Both the position numbers and the translations under genes were made by a program. Shown piece after piece: positions 15,776-24,406 of a DNA stretch of 64,000 bases. Position 1 is the first letter of the stretch, and each line of letters opens with the position of its first letter. Source of the stretch: Neolewinella aquimaris (GTDB lineage: Bacteria; Bacteroidota; Bacteroidia; Chitinophagales; Saprospiraceae); the NCBI RefSeq assembly GCF_014197245.1, contig NZ_JACIFF010000009.1:186001-250000 (forward strand). Reading direction: 5' to 3'. The notes under the pieces were generated by a model. The model worked only from the letters and a program-made list of their open reading frames with translations. It searched no databases and was not told the DNA's origin.

Positions 15776-17026
15776 CTAACGCACCAGGTTAGCGGGCCTG
15801 AGCGGTACGGTAGGATCGGCCAGCTTATCCCGGTCGATCAGTGCTCCCGACTGGATAAACTTTGTGCCGATTACGTAAGCCTTTGCGTTGTTCACCGCAT
15901 CAACGGCCAGCAGGGTGTCGCCGGCGAAGTACCAAATGGAAAACTTGGGGGCCTCCCCCACTTCTTTACGCACCACCGCCCGGTCGTGTCCCTCGGATAG
16001 CCCGACGATCTGCAACTTCACGTCGTACTGATCGGACCAGAACCACGGAATCGCGTCGTAGATAGCCACTTTCCCCACGAGGGCGGCGGCGGCTACCTTA
16101 CCCTGATCAACGGCATTCTGCACCGATTCTAGGCGGACGAAGCGGTCGTAGCGCGGATTATGGTGGTAGGTGCAATCCCCGATGGCGTAGATATTTTCGT
16201 CGCTGGTACGGGCCGATCCATTTACGCAAATACCGTTGCTTACTTCCAGACCGGCACGCTGGGCCAGTTCGACGTTTACGCGGATGCCCACGCCGATCAC
16301 GATCACGTCGGCGACGAGTTCATCCCCATCCGCGCAGCGTACAATCGTGTGCGTGGCGTTGGTTTGGAACCCGGAAACGGTCTTACCCGTCAGAATTTTT
16401 ACTCCGTGGTCGGCGTGCAGTTGCTCGAAGAAGGCCGACATACCGGGGGTCGTGACCCGGGCCAGCACCCGCTCCTCCCGCTCCAGTACCGTGACCTCCG
16501 CACCGAGTTTACGGAGGGAGGCGGCCGTTTCCAGTCCGATGTAGCCGCCCCCGATAACGACTACGCGCTTACCGTGATCTTCGGACAGTGCCGCGCGAAT
16601 ACCGGCCACGTCGGCGGCCGTTCGCAGGGAAAAAACGTGACGGGCGGACTCCAGTCCCGGAAAGGGAGGAATGAGCGGGCGGGCACCCGTAGCCAGTACG
16701 AGCTTATCGTAGGCTAGCTCCTCTCCATTGTCCAGCACTATCAGCGAACGGTCGCGGTCGATGGAGGCAACGGAGACGCCAAGACGCAACTCGATCCCCT
16801 CTCTTTCGTAGTTGTCGACCGCGCGCAGTGGATTGTGGTAACTTCCCTCCTCACTCGTGAGGTAGGTCTTGGATAGCGGGGGGCGGTGGTAGGGAAGCTG
16901 GGGGTCGCGATCTATGAGTACGATACCCCCCGTCCAGCCCTGCCGACGTAATTCGAACGCGCAGCCGACGCCCGCGTGACTGGCACCAACGATCAGGCAT
17001 ACGTGTTCTTCCGGGCTTTCGGCCAT
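15776..17026 (-). CDS. FAD-dependent ferredoxin reductase of the P450 system
   Basis: 416 residues, rhodocoxin/putidaredoxin-reductase type. The FAD-binding Rossmann motif is CLIVGASHAGVGCAFELRRQG near the N terminus. The NAD(P)H-binding motif is VVVIGGGYIGLETAASLRKLG near residue 150. The second FAD motif is NIYAIGDCTYHH near 285. It passes electrons from NAD(P)H to the [2Fe-2S] ferredoxin encoded 27 bases upstream, which then reduces the P450. The three genes form one minus-strand operon (P450, ferredoxin, reductase). Confidence 0.92.
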   Translation of the reverse strand: MAESPEEHVCLIVGASHAGVGCAFELRRQGWTGGIVLIDRDPQLPYHRPPLSKTYLTSEEGSYHNPLRAVDNYEREGIELRLGVSVASIDRDRSLIVLDNGEELAYDKLVLATGARPLIPPFPGLESARHVFSLRTAADVAGIRAALSEDHGKRVVVIGGGYIGLETAASLRKLGAEVTVLEREERVLARVTTPGMSAFFEQLHADHGVKILTGKTVSGFQTNATHTIVRCADGDELVADVIVIGVGIRVNVELAQRAGLEVSNGICVNGSARTSDENIYAIGDCTYHHNPRYDRFVRLESVQNAVDQGKVAAAALVGKVAIYDAIPWFWSDQYDVKLQIVGLSEGHDRAVVRKEVGEAPKFSIWYFAGDTLLAVDAVNNAKAYVIGTKFIQSGALIDRDKLADPTVPLRPANLVR

Positions 17027-17053
17027 GTTCGATTGCTTGTTGGTTTGGTAAGC

Positions 17054-17362
17054 TTATTCGGCGACGCGCAGCACGACGCCATCGATGGCATCGCTGACCA
17101 CGATCTGGCAACAGAGGCGGCTGTATTCGTCGGCGTTGTCGTCGAGTTCGAGCATATCGCGCTCGATCTCGCTGGCTTCGCCGGTTTTGCGCACGTCTTC
17201 GGGGGCGACGTGTACGTGACAGGTGGCACAGGAGCACACGCCGCCGCAATTGCCGAGAATGCCTTCGATGCTGTGGTCGCGGGCGAGCTCCATGACGGAA
17301 CCCGAATTGCCGCTTACCGTGGTCGATGTGCCGTCGGTAGTGATAAAGGTGATGTTTGCCAT
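17054..17362 (-). CDS. [2Fe-2S] ferredoxin of adrenodoxin/putidaredoxin type
   Basis: 102 residues. Cluster ligands fit C-x5-C-x2-C plus a distal Cys: NCGGVCSCATCHVHV (near residues 38-52) and RLCCQIVV (near 84). The acidic surface helix (EASEIERDMLELDDNADEYS) matches the partner-docking region of P450 ferredoxins. It transfers electrons between the reductase (27 bases downstream) and the P450 (31 bases upstream gap). Cytoplasmic. Confidence 0.93.
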   Translation of the reverse strand: MANITFITTDGTSTTVSGNSGSVMELARDHSIEGILGNCGGVCSCATCHVHVAPEDVRKTGEASEIERDMLELDDNADEYSRLCCQIVVSDAIDGVVLRVAE

Positions 17363-17393
17363 TTCAGTATGGTTAGTTGGGGAATAGGGAGGG

Positions 17394-18551
17394 TTAGCGC
17401 GCGTGGAAGCGCACCGTGAGGGAATCGAATCCGACCTTGCGCTTGAATTGATCGAGGTCTTCGATGTTGTCTTGGTGGTCGAGCAGGTCGATGGAAGCTA
17501 CTTTTTCGGCCAGGGTAGCCACCAAGACGCGCAGCAGCTGGCGGGCGTGGGTGGCCCCCAGGCAATTGTGGTGACTAAAGCCGAAGCTGACGTGGGGATT
17601 GAGCTTGCGGTCCAGCACGATCTCGTCGGCTTTGTCGAAGACGGCGGCATCACGGTTGGCCGAGGCCCAGCAGAGGGAGACGCGGGAGTCGGCGCGGACG
17701 GCGTGGGCGCACACTTCGGTGTCCTGAGTCACGACCCGCCCCATGTGGGTCAGCGGGGCAAAGTAGCGGACCAGTTCTTCTACGGCTCGGTTGAGGATCT
17801 CCGGCTCATTGCGCAGCCGGGTCAGGGACTCCGGATGCTCGGCGAAGTAGGCCACGGAATTGGTGATGGCGTTGATGAGGGTATCGCGCCCGCCGGCAAA
17901 GGTGAGGATCATGACGCCCCTGACCTCTTCCCGGGTCATTGGTTTGCCGTTGACTGCGGAAGCAAGGAGCACGGAATAGAGATCCTCCCCTGGATTGGCA
18001 ATTGCTCGGTCGATCTGCTCGTCGATGTAGTCGTAGAGGATGCTGGCCTTATCCCCATCGAGTGCCACGCCCTCGCTGCGGAAAACGTGGGTACCCCAGG
18101 AGATCCAGATTTCCGCTTCCGCTTCGGGAATGTTGAGCAAGAGGGTCAGTGCGCGCGACTGCAGGGGCAGGGCGAATGCACTAACGACCTCTACGGTGTC
18201 CCGCTGCAGCACCTCGTTCACGAGGGCTTCGATCTGTCCGGTCAGCGCCCGGGTATAATCCTCCTCCAGCGGCCGGCGGAACCAGGCTTCCACCGCGGCA
18301 CGGTAGGCGGTGTGCTCCGGCGGGTCGAGCTCGAAGGGAATTTGGCGGGTATCGCGGATGTTTACCTCCGAGGGAACTACGATGCGGCCGGGTGTGGCTC
18401 CGGACTGGAAGGTCTTGTAGTTGTGGGCCGTCTTGCGCAAGTCCTTCAACCGCAGGATCATGGTCACCGGATCATCCTGGTCGTTCATGTGACCGATTCC
18501 TTTCTCCAGCCGAGCGGCGGCGAAGGGATCGGGTAGTGCGCTTTTCTTCAT
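17394..18551 (-). CDS. cytochrome P450 monooxygenase (class I)
   Basis: 385 residues, soluble bacterial P450. The C-helix motif is DPPEHTAYR, and the I-helix oxygen-activation motif is FAGGRDTL ((A/G)Gx(D/E)T satisfied). ExxR is EELVR. The haem loop FGFSHHNCLGATHAR holds the axial Cys. It inserts one oxygen atom into a C-H bond using electrons from its own ferredoxin and reductase. A substrate cannot be read from sequence. The neighbourhood (algal-polysaccharide loci and sulfatases) recalls marine Bacteroidota P450s that oxidatively demethylate 6-O-methyl-D-galactose, and that is a testable idea rather than a call. It lies 75 bases downstream of the NUDIX regulator. Confidence 0.93.
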   Translation of the reverse strand: MKKSALPDPFAAARLEKGIGHMNDQDDPVTMILRLKDLRKTAHNYKTFQSGATPGRIVVPSEVNIRDTRQIPFELDPPEHTAYRAAVEAWFRRPLEEDYTRALTGQIEALVNEVLQRDTVEVVSAFALPLQSRALTLLLNIPEAEAEIWISWGTHVFRSEGVALDGDKASILYDYIDEQIDRAIANPGEDLYSVLLASAVNGKPMTREEVRGVMILTFAGGRDTLINAITNSVAYFAEHPESLTRLRNEPEILNRAVEELVRYFAPLTHMGRVVTQDTEVCAHAVRADSRVSLCWASANRDAAVFDKADEIVLDRKLNPHVSFGFSHHNCLGATHARQLLRVLVATLAEKVASIDLLDHQDNIEDLDQFKRKVGFDSLTVRFHAR

Positions 18552-18626
18552 ATCGGACGTGGGTTTACCGCTTGCTTGCTTGCCACAATGATAGGTGGAT
18601 CAGCTCGGGCCGGCTACTACACATGG

Positions 18627-19400
18627 TTAAGATAGTGGTGCGGAGGGTTCGCTCCCGCGTTCCCGCCGAAAGCGGTACAGGTAGGGCGCCCGATTGGAAG
18701 CTCCCGTATACTTTTTTTCCAGGCGCTCCAGTACGCCGAGGTCCAGGATCTTTTTCTGGAAGTTGTTGCGGGGGAAGGGTCGGTCGTAGACGGCTTCGTA
18801 CAGGAGCCGCAGCTCCTTCATCGTAAATTTCTCGGGCAGCAAATTGAAGGCGATGAGTTTTTCGTCCAGGACACGGCGCAGGGAAAGTAACCCTTCCCCT
18901 ACGATCTCGCGGTGATCCATGATCATCTTCGGGAGGTTATCCACCGGGTACCAGTCGACGGTGGCGTCCACATCGGTTTTGCTCGGTTTTACCACACGCA
19001 TGTCCACCAGTGCATAGTAGCCGATGGAGACGAAGCGGTCGACGAGCCAGTGGAGGTTGTCCCGCATCCAGCGCACGCTGCCATCCGCATCGGCATTCAA
19101 CTCGACCAGACGTTCCAGGGCACTACGGTTGTTGCGATCCGTACCGCCGAAGACCCGAAACTGTTCCAGGTAAATGTTCGTGATGCCGGTGCGCCCCTCG
19201 AGAATGCGGCGGGCGGCGGCGTCGATGGACTCCGTTTGCCGGATGAAGCCGCCGGGGAGGCCGTAGAAATCGCCCCGAAAGATCAGTTCGGGAACCAGGA
19301 CGTACAACTTCCCGTCCCGGTAGCCGAAGACCACGCAGTCGATGGAGAGCTGGCGGATGTACTCGGTATTCAGGTCGGTCGGCAGGTCGGTGTCGGGCAT
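18627..19400 (-). CDS. NUDIX-domain transcriptional regulator (NrtR/AraR-like)
   Basis: 257 residues. An N-terminal NUDIX fold (about 15-160) is fused to a C-terminal winged-helix (about 180-240; EKFTMKELRLLYEAVYDRPFPRNNFQKKIL). The NUDIX box GGFIRQTESIDAAARRILEG keeps the Gly and first Glu but lacks the REUxEE catalytic part, so it should sense a ligand rather than hydrolyse one. This is the architecture of NrtR-type repressors and of the Bacteroides arabinose regulator AraR. It resembles the second NUDIX protein at 47949. It is divergent from the ThuA/dehydrogenase gene and precedes the P450 operon; either or both may be its targets. Confidence 0.85.
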   Translation of the reverse strand: MPDTDLPTDLNTEYIRQLSIDCVVFGYRDGKLYVLVPELIFRGDFYGLPGGFIRQTESIDAAARRILEGRTGITNIYLEQFRVFGGTDRNNRSALERLVELNADADGSVRWMRDNLHWLVDRFVSIGYYALVDMRVVKPSKTDVDATVDWYPVDNLPKMIMDHREIVGEGLLSLRRVLDEKLIAFNLLPEKFTMKELRLLYEAVYDRPFPRNNFQKKILDLGVLERLEKKYTGASNRAPYLYRFRRERGSEPSAPLS

Positions 19401-19508
19401 GGCTAAGGGACAGGAAGAAGAACAGGTGGGCGATATATTACGGGCCGATCGTTTCGTCGGTACGCGACGCCCAACGCAATATATGGGAAGTTTGGCTATT
19501 ATCTTTTT

Positions 19509-19540
19509 TTTAGACTTTAGCTTACTTATCGTTACCTTTG
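19509..19540 (+). promoter_or_regulatory. promoter of the ThuA/dehydrogenase fusion gene
   Basis: A -7 box TACCTTTG (19533-19540) matches TAnnTTTG exactly; TTTA (19509-19512) 20 bases upstream is a near -33 TTTG. The ATG is 22 bases beyond the -7 box. Confidence 0.5.
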
Positions 19541-19562
19541 GTGACTACCAGATCATGCTCCT

Positions 19563-22500
19563 ATGAATTTTATGCGCTTACCGTCACTGATTTACACCTT
19601 GTGCACTTCATTGCTGCTGTTCGCCGCGGGTTGTGGTTCCGAAACTGAAGGGACTGACGATGCCTCCCGCCTACTTGTGTTCAGCAAGACCGACGGCTTC
19701 CGCCACGAGTCCATCGAAGCGGGACAGGCCGCCGTGGAGCAAATGGCCGCCGAGCACGGCTACACCGTCACCCTGACCGAAGACGCCGAGCGCTTTAACG
19801 AGGATACGCTGCGGACGTACCGGGCCGTGGTGTTTCTGAACACCACCGGCGATGTGCTCAATCCCGAGCAGCAGGTAGCCTTCGAGCGCTACATCCAGGC
19901 GGGCGGCGGCTACGTGGGGGTACACTCCGCTACCGATACCGAATACGACTGGCCCTGGTACGGCCAACTCGCCGGCGCTTACTTCCTCATGCACCCCAGT
20001 ACGCCCAGCAATGTGCAGGAGGGCAAGTTTACGGTCCTGGAAAAGGATATGTGGGCCACGTCGATGTTCCCCGACACCTTCCGTCGCACCGATGAATTCT
20101 ACAGCTTCCGCAACATCTCCCCCCGCATCAACGCCGTACTGGAACTGGACGACAGCAGCTACATCGGCGGTGAGAACCCCGACTACCACCCCATGGCCTG
20201 GTACCAGGAATTCGACGGCGGACGCTCCTTCTACACCGCCCTGGGACATACGAACGAAGCTTACGCCGATTCCACCTTCCTGCAGCACCTCTGGGCCGGC
20301 ATCGACTACGCCAGCGGAGGCAGCGACCCCCAGCCCCTCGACTACTCGAAAGCACGTCCCGAAGAGAACCGCTTCGCCAAGGTCGTCCTGGCCGATAAGC
20401 TCGACGAGCCCATGGAGATGACCCTGCTCGACGACCACCGCATCCTTTTCATCCAGCGCAAGGGCGAAGTCCGGCTGTACAACACCCAGACGCAGGAACT
20501 CAGGACCATAGCCACCCTCCCCGTCAGCACCAAGTACGCGGGCGGCGGCACGGCCGAAGACGGCATGCTCGGCCTGAACAAAGATCCGGACTTTGCCGAC
20601 AACCAGTGGATCTACCTCTACTACTCCCCAGTGGAACCTGCCGTCAACCGCCTGTCGCGCTTCACAATGGACGGCGACGAACTGCTCCTGGATTCCGAAA
20701 AGATCATGCTCGACGTGCCCGTTCAGCGTGAGGAGTGCTGCCACACCGGCGGCTCCATCGCGTGGGACGCCGACGGCAACCTCTACCTCTCCACCGGCGA
20801 CAACACCAATCCCCACGCCTCCAACGGCTACAGCCCCAGCGACGAGCGCCCCGACCGCGGCCCCTGGGACGCCCAAAAATCATCGGCCAACACCAACGAC
20901 CTGCGCGGCAAGATCATCCGCATTCACCCCGAAGATGACGGCTCCTACACCATCCCCGCCGGGAACCTGTTCCCCGAGGGCACCGAAAAGACGCGGCCCG
21001 AGATATACACCATGGGCCACCGGAATCCCTTCCGTATTTCTATCGATCAGCGTACCGGTTACGTTTACTGGGGGGAAGTAGGCCCAGATGCTTCCGACCC
21101 GGACAGCACCCGCGGCCCCGCCGGACACGACGAGGTCGGACAAGCGCGGGAGCCGGGCAACTTCGGTTGGCCGCACTTTGTCGGCAACAACAAAGCCTAC
21201 CACAAGTACGACTTCGCCGCCGAACGATCCGGCGAAATGTGGGACGTCAACGCACCCACCAATACGTCTCCCAACAACACCGGCCTGGAACAACTGCCCC
21301 CGGCCAGGGAAGCCCTCATTTGGTACCCCTACGGCCCCTCCCCGGAATTCCCTCTGGTGGGTAGCGGTGGACGCAACGCCATGGCCGGACCGGTCTTCTA
21401 CACCGACGATTTCACTGGTGCCGAGCGCGCCTTCCCCAATTACTACAACGGCAAACTGCTAGCCTACGAGTGGATGCGCGGCTGGATCATGGCCGTGACC
21501 CTCGACGAAAACGGCGACTACGTCTCCATGGAACGCTTCATGCCGAGCTACAGCTTCAGCAATCCGATGGACATGGTCTTTGCCGACGACGGCGACCTCT
21601 ATATGCTCGAGTACGGCTCCGGCTGGTTTACCCAGAACGACGACGCCCGCCTCGTACGCATCGAATACAACGGCGGCAACCGGGTACCGGAAGCCCAACT
21701 CATTGCCAGCACCATGGGCGGTGCCGCTCCCCTCACCGTAAGCCTCTCGGCCGAGGGAACGGAAGACGCCGACGGCGACGAACTCGACTACCGGTGGAAG
21801 ATCACCTCCGACAACGGTTACGAAGAAACCTTCGCGGGCACCGCCACGGAAGTTACCCTCACGGAACCCGGCATCTACCGTGCCGTCCTTACCGTCGACG
21901 ACGGCAACGGTGGAGTCACGACCCAGTCTACCGACCTGACCGTCGGCAACGAGCCGCCCGTAGTGGAGCTTGATCTACAGGGCAGCCGCTCCTTCTACAC
22001 CCCCGGCCGGCCCATCCGCTATGCCGTAAACGTAAGCGACGCCGAAGACGGCACCCTCGAAAGTGGAATCTCCGCCGACCGGGTCGCCTTCACCGTCGAT
22101 TACCTGCCGGAGGGCTACGATAAGGTCGCCATCGCCCAGGGTCACCGCTCGGCCGACGACGGTGCGCTCACCACCCGCGGCGAAGTCCTGATCGGTGAGA
22201 ACGACTGTATGGCCTGCCATAAGGTAGCCGGCGAATCCATCGGACCCAGCTACCAGGCCATCGCCGAACGCTATACCGGCGACGCCGAAGCCCACGAGAT
22301 GCTGGCCGGCAAGATCATTTCCGGCGGTACGGGCAACTGGGGCGAGCACGTGATGTCGGCCCACCCGGAGCTGGCGGCGGAGGATGCCGCAAGCATGGTG
22401 CGCTACATCATGGCCCAGAACAAGGATACCGGTCCCGGTCTGCCCCTTAGCGGTGATTACGCCATCGAACTGCCCGAAGGCGACGCCGGCAAGGGCGTGT

Positions 22501-23027
22501 ACATCCTGCGGGCCGCCTACCGCGACCAGGGTGCCAGCGGCCTGCCCGGCCTAACGACGGAAAAAACGGTGGTGCTGCGCAACGCCCAACTCGATGTCTT
22601 CGGTTTCGACAGTTACGAGAAGGTCCGTAAGCTGACCTACGGCGGCCAGAATATGCTGCTGCCCGACGGTCCCGGTTCCTATGTGACTCTCAACGACGTC
22701 AGCCTGGCGGGCGTACAGGCCGTAAATGTGGTTGCCATGGCTCCGAAACCGATGGTAAACGCCGTGGGTGGCGTGGTCGAACTGCACCTCGGCAGTGCCG
22801 ACGGTCCGCTGATCGGGAAGTCCGACTTCCTGCCCCCCTCCGAAGATATGAACATGGCCGCCGCGCCCCCGGTCCTGCACATTCCGGTCAAGCTGCCCAC
22901 GGACGCCGATCCATCCGCTTCCGACGATCTCTACTTGGTCCTCTCCCACCCCACGGCGGAGAGTGGCCTACCCATGATCATCGTGGCGGTGCAGTTGCAA
23001 CTGGCGGAGGGACAGGCTTCGAAGTAA
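19563..23027 (+). CDS. secreted lipoprotein fusion: ThuA + PQQ-type sugar dehydrogenase + PKD + cytochrome c + C-terminal beta domain
   Basis: 1154 residues. The signal ends in a lipobox (LLFAAGC, Cys24). ThuA domain, about 35-255 (LLVFSKTDGFRHESIEAG...GGGYVGVHSATDTEYDWPWYG). Soluble-glucose-dehydrogenase-like six-bladed propeller, about 275-690 (EDGMLGLNKDPDF, GHRNPFRIS, EPGNFGWP). PKD domain, about 700-800 (DGDELDYRWKI). Haem c site C882-M-A-C885-H886 within about 870-950. The last 150 residues look like a CBM6-type beta sandwich. It probably oxidises a sugar or its lactone at the cell surface and passes electrons through its own haem. Substrate and cofactor are inferred from family. It is divergent from the NUDIX regulator. 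Confidence 0.9.
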   Translation: MNFMRLPSLIYTLCTSLLLFAAGCGSETEGTDDASRLLVFSKTDGFRHESIEAGQAAVEQMAAEHGYTVTLTEDAERFNEDTLRTYRAVVFLNTTGDVLNPEQQVAFERYIQAGGGYVGVHSATDTEYDWPWYGQLAGAYFLMHPSTPSNVQEGKFTVLEKDMWATSMFPDTFRRTDEFYSFRNISPRINAVLELDDSSYIGGENPDYHPMAWYQEFDGGRSFYTALGHTNEAYADSTFLQHLWAGIDYASGGSDPQPLDYSKARPEENRFAKVVLADKLDEPMEMTLLDDHRILFIQRKGEVRLYNTQTQELRTIATLPVSTKYAGGGTAEDGMLGLNKDPDFADNQWIYLYYSPVEPAVNRLSRFTMDGDELLLDSEKIMLDVPVQREECCHTGGSIAWDADGNLYLSTGDNTNPHASNGYSPSDERPDRGPWDAQKSSANTNDLRGKIIRIHPEDDGSYTIPAGNLFPEGTEKTRPEIYTMGHRNPFRISIDQRTGYVYWGEVGPDASDPDSTRGPAGHDEVGQAREPGNFGWPHFVGNNKAYHKYDFAAERSGEMWDVNAPTNTSPNNTGLEQLPPAREALIWYPYGPSPEFPLVGSGGRNAMAGPVFYTDDFTGAERAFPNYYNGKLLAYEWMRGWIMAVTLDENGDYVSMERFMPSYSFSNPMDMVFADDGDLYMLEYGSGWFTQNDDARLVRIEYNGGNRVPEAQLIASTMGGAAPLTVSLSAEGTEDADGDELDYRWKITSDNGYEETFAGTATEVTLTEPGIYRAVLTVDDGNGGVTTQSTDLTVGNEPPVVELDLQGSRSFYTPGRPIRYAVNVSDAEDGTLESGISADRVAFTVDYLPEGYDKVAIAQGHRSADDGALTTRGEVLIGENDCMACHKVAGESIGPSYQAIAERYTGDAEAHEMLAGKIISGGTGNWGEHVMSAHPELAAEDAASMVRYIMAQNKDTGPGLPLSGDYAIELPEGDAGKGVYILRAAYRDQGASGLPGLTTEKTVVLRNAQLDVFGFDSYEKVRKLTYGGQNMLLPDGPGSYVTLNDVSLAGVQAVNVVAMAPKPMVNAVGGVVELHLGSADGPLIGKSDFLPPSEDMNMAAAPPVLHIPVKLPTDADPSASDDLYLVLSHPTAESGLPMIIVAVQLQLAEGQASK

Positions 23028-23055
23028 GCGCCTGGTCGGCGAGGAACCTACCCGC

Positions 23056-24342
23056 CTAAAATATATCCGACAGTCCGTTCCAGAGGATAATGAGGGAAAA
23101 TACGAAGGCCCCCACCATCACGATGTTCGTGACCAGGCGATTGGCGGGCAGTCCCGCGTTTTTCCGGTTCCACAGGAAGAGGAAGCAGAAGACCACCAGC
23201 GGCAGGGCGAAAACATTGAATACCTGGGTGAAGATTTGCCCCTGAATGGGGTTGAAACCGAAGACCGGTACGCTCAGGGCCAGGATGCTAGCTACCCCCG
23301 TAATCAGTTTGAAGCGAGTGGAATTCACGTCCAGCTGCCCGGAATTGTAATCGCCGAGCATCAACGGCACGATCATCAGGCAGGGAAAAATGGAGGAAAG
23401 CCCCGCGCTCAGCGTGCCGGCAAAGAAGATGCTAACGGCGAATTTCCCGACGGACGGCTCCAGCGCCCCCGACATATCGAGCACGGTCGTAATTTCCTTG
23501 CCCTGGCCGTACAAACTGCCGCTCGCCACCGCCATGATCGACCCACTGATGGTGAAGATCAACAGCGCCGCGATGATGGAGTCGTTCTTCTGGGTCCGAA
23601 AATCATCCATGGTCCACCCCTTACCCTGAATGAACAGTGGCCGCGAAAGGAAGGTAGCCGCGGCCATGGTCGTTCCCACGAAGGCTGCAATGAGAATACC
23701 CGCCCCCTCCACCTGGGGGATTTTCGGGATGAGCCCCCGAACGATATCCGACGGCAGGGGAAACACAAAGAGTAGCGTAAAGACGAACGACAAACCCATC
23801 ATACTGACGAACAGAGCAAGCACTTTTTCGAAAAGCGAGTAGCTGCCCTTGATCAGCAGCAGGTAAAAAATGCCGATGACCAGGATGGCCAGCCCGAGCA
23901 CCACCCAGTACTGCTGCTCGGCCAGTCCCGGGAAGTTGATGACCAGGATCTCAAAAATGACGTTGGAGGTGATGCCCAGGATCCCGATCAGCGAGTTCCA
24001 CTGGCCGATGCCCACGGCGACGATGATGGCAATGGCCAGGGCCTTCCCCATAGGCAAATGTTTGCGCACGGCGTACAGGGCGGTTTCCCCGGTAAAGAGG
24101 TAGTAGCTGCCGGACACGTAGATCAGCACACCCGTAAAGATGCAACTGAAGAACAGCACCCACAGCAGGTCCATGCCGAAGGAATTACCCGCCACGATCA
24201 TGGAGGTGACGCTGCCCGTACCGATGGTGTAGCCGATGGCGAAGATGCCGGGACCGAAGGCCAGCAGGAAGGCCAGCAGCTTTTGCCCTGCACTTTTTTT
24301 GGTGGTCGGATGGTCGTTGGCCGGTCCGTTTTCGTGATTCAT
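23056..24342 (-). CDS. Nramp-superfamily transporter with altered metal-binding motifs
   Basis: 428 residues with about 11 hydrophobic segments, in the LeuT-like fold of the Nramp family (GTGSVTSMIVAGNSFG after the TM1 break). The TM1 motif DPGN is replaced by G30-P-G-I33 and the TM6 motif MPH by M226-A-A, so the canonical transition-metal ligands Asp, Asn and His are missing. It may carry Mg2+ or a different substrate. It is the last gene of the minus-strand alginate group (PL7, GH78-like, PL6, then this gene 64 bases downstream), which suggests a linked role. Import of cations bound to alginate, or of a breakdown product, are inferences. Confidence 0.82.
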   Translation of the reverse strand: MNHENGPANDHPTTKKSAGQKLLAFLLAFGPGIFAIGYTIGTGSVTSMIVAGNSFGMDLLWVLFFSCIFTGVLIYVSGSYYLFTGETALYAVRKHLPMGKALAIAIIVAVGIGQWNSLIGILGITSNVIFEILVINFPGLAEQQYWVVLGLAILVIGIFYLLLIKGSYSLFEKVLALFVSMMGLSFVFTLLFVFPLPSDIVRGLIPKIPQVEGAGILIAAFVGTTMAAATFLSRPLFIQGKGWTMDDFRTQKNDSIIAALLIFTISGSIMAVASGSLYGQGKEITTVLDMSGALEPSVGKFAVSIFFAGTLSAGLSSIFPCLMIVPLMLGDYNSGQLDVNSTRFKLITGVASILALSVPVFGFNPIQGQIFTQVFNVFALPLVVFCFLFLWNRKNAGLPANRLVTNIVMVGAFVFSLIILWNGLSDIF

Positions 24343-24406
24343 GGGGGTACGCTTCTTACGGTGAGTGAATAGTATGGGTCGCAGGTACGGTTAGTGAGGC
24401 GAGCGA

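Noticed and set aside
19671-20876. 401-residue minus-strand frame opposite the ThuA/dehydrogenase gene
   Set aside because: Val/Gly-rich antisense shadow with no domain signature.
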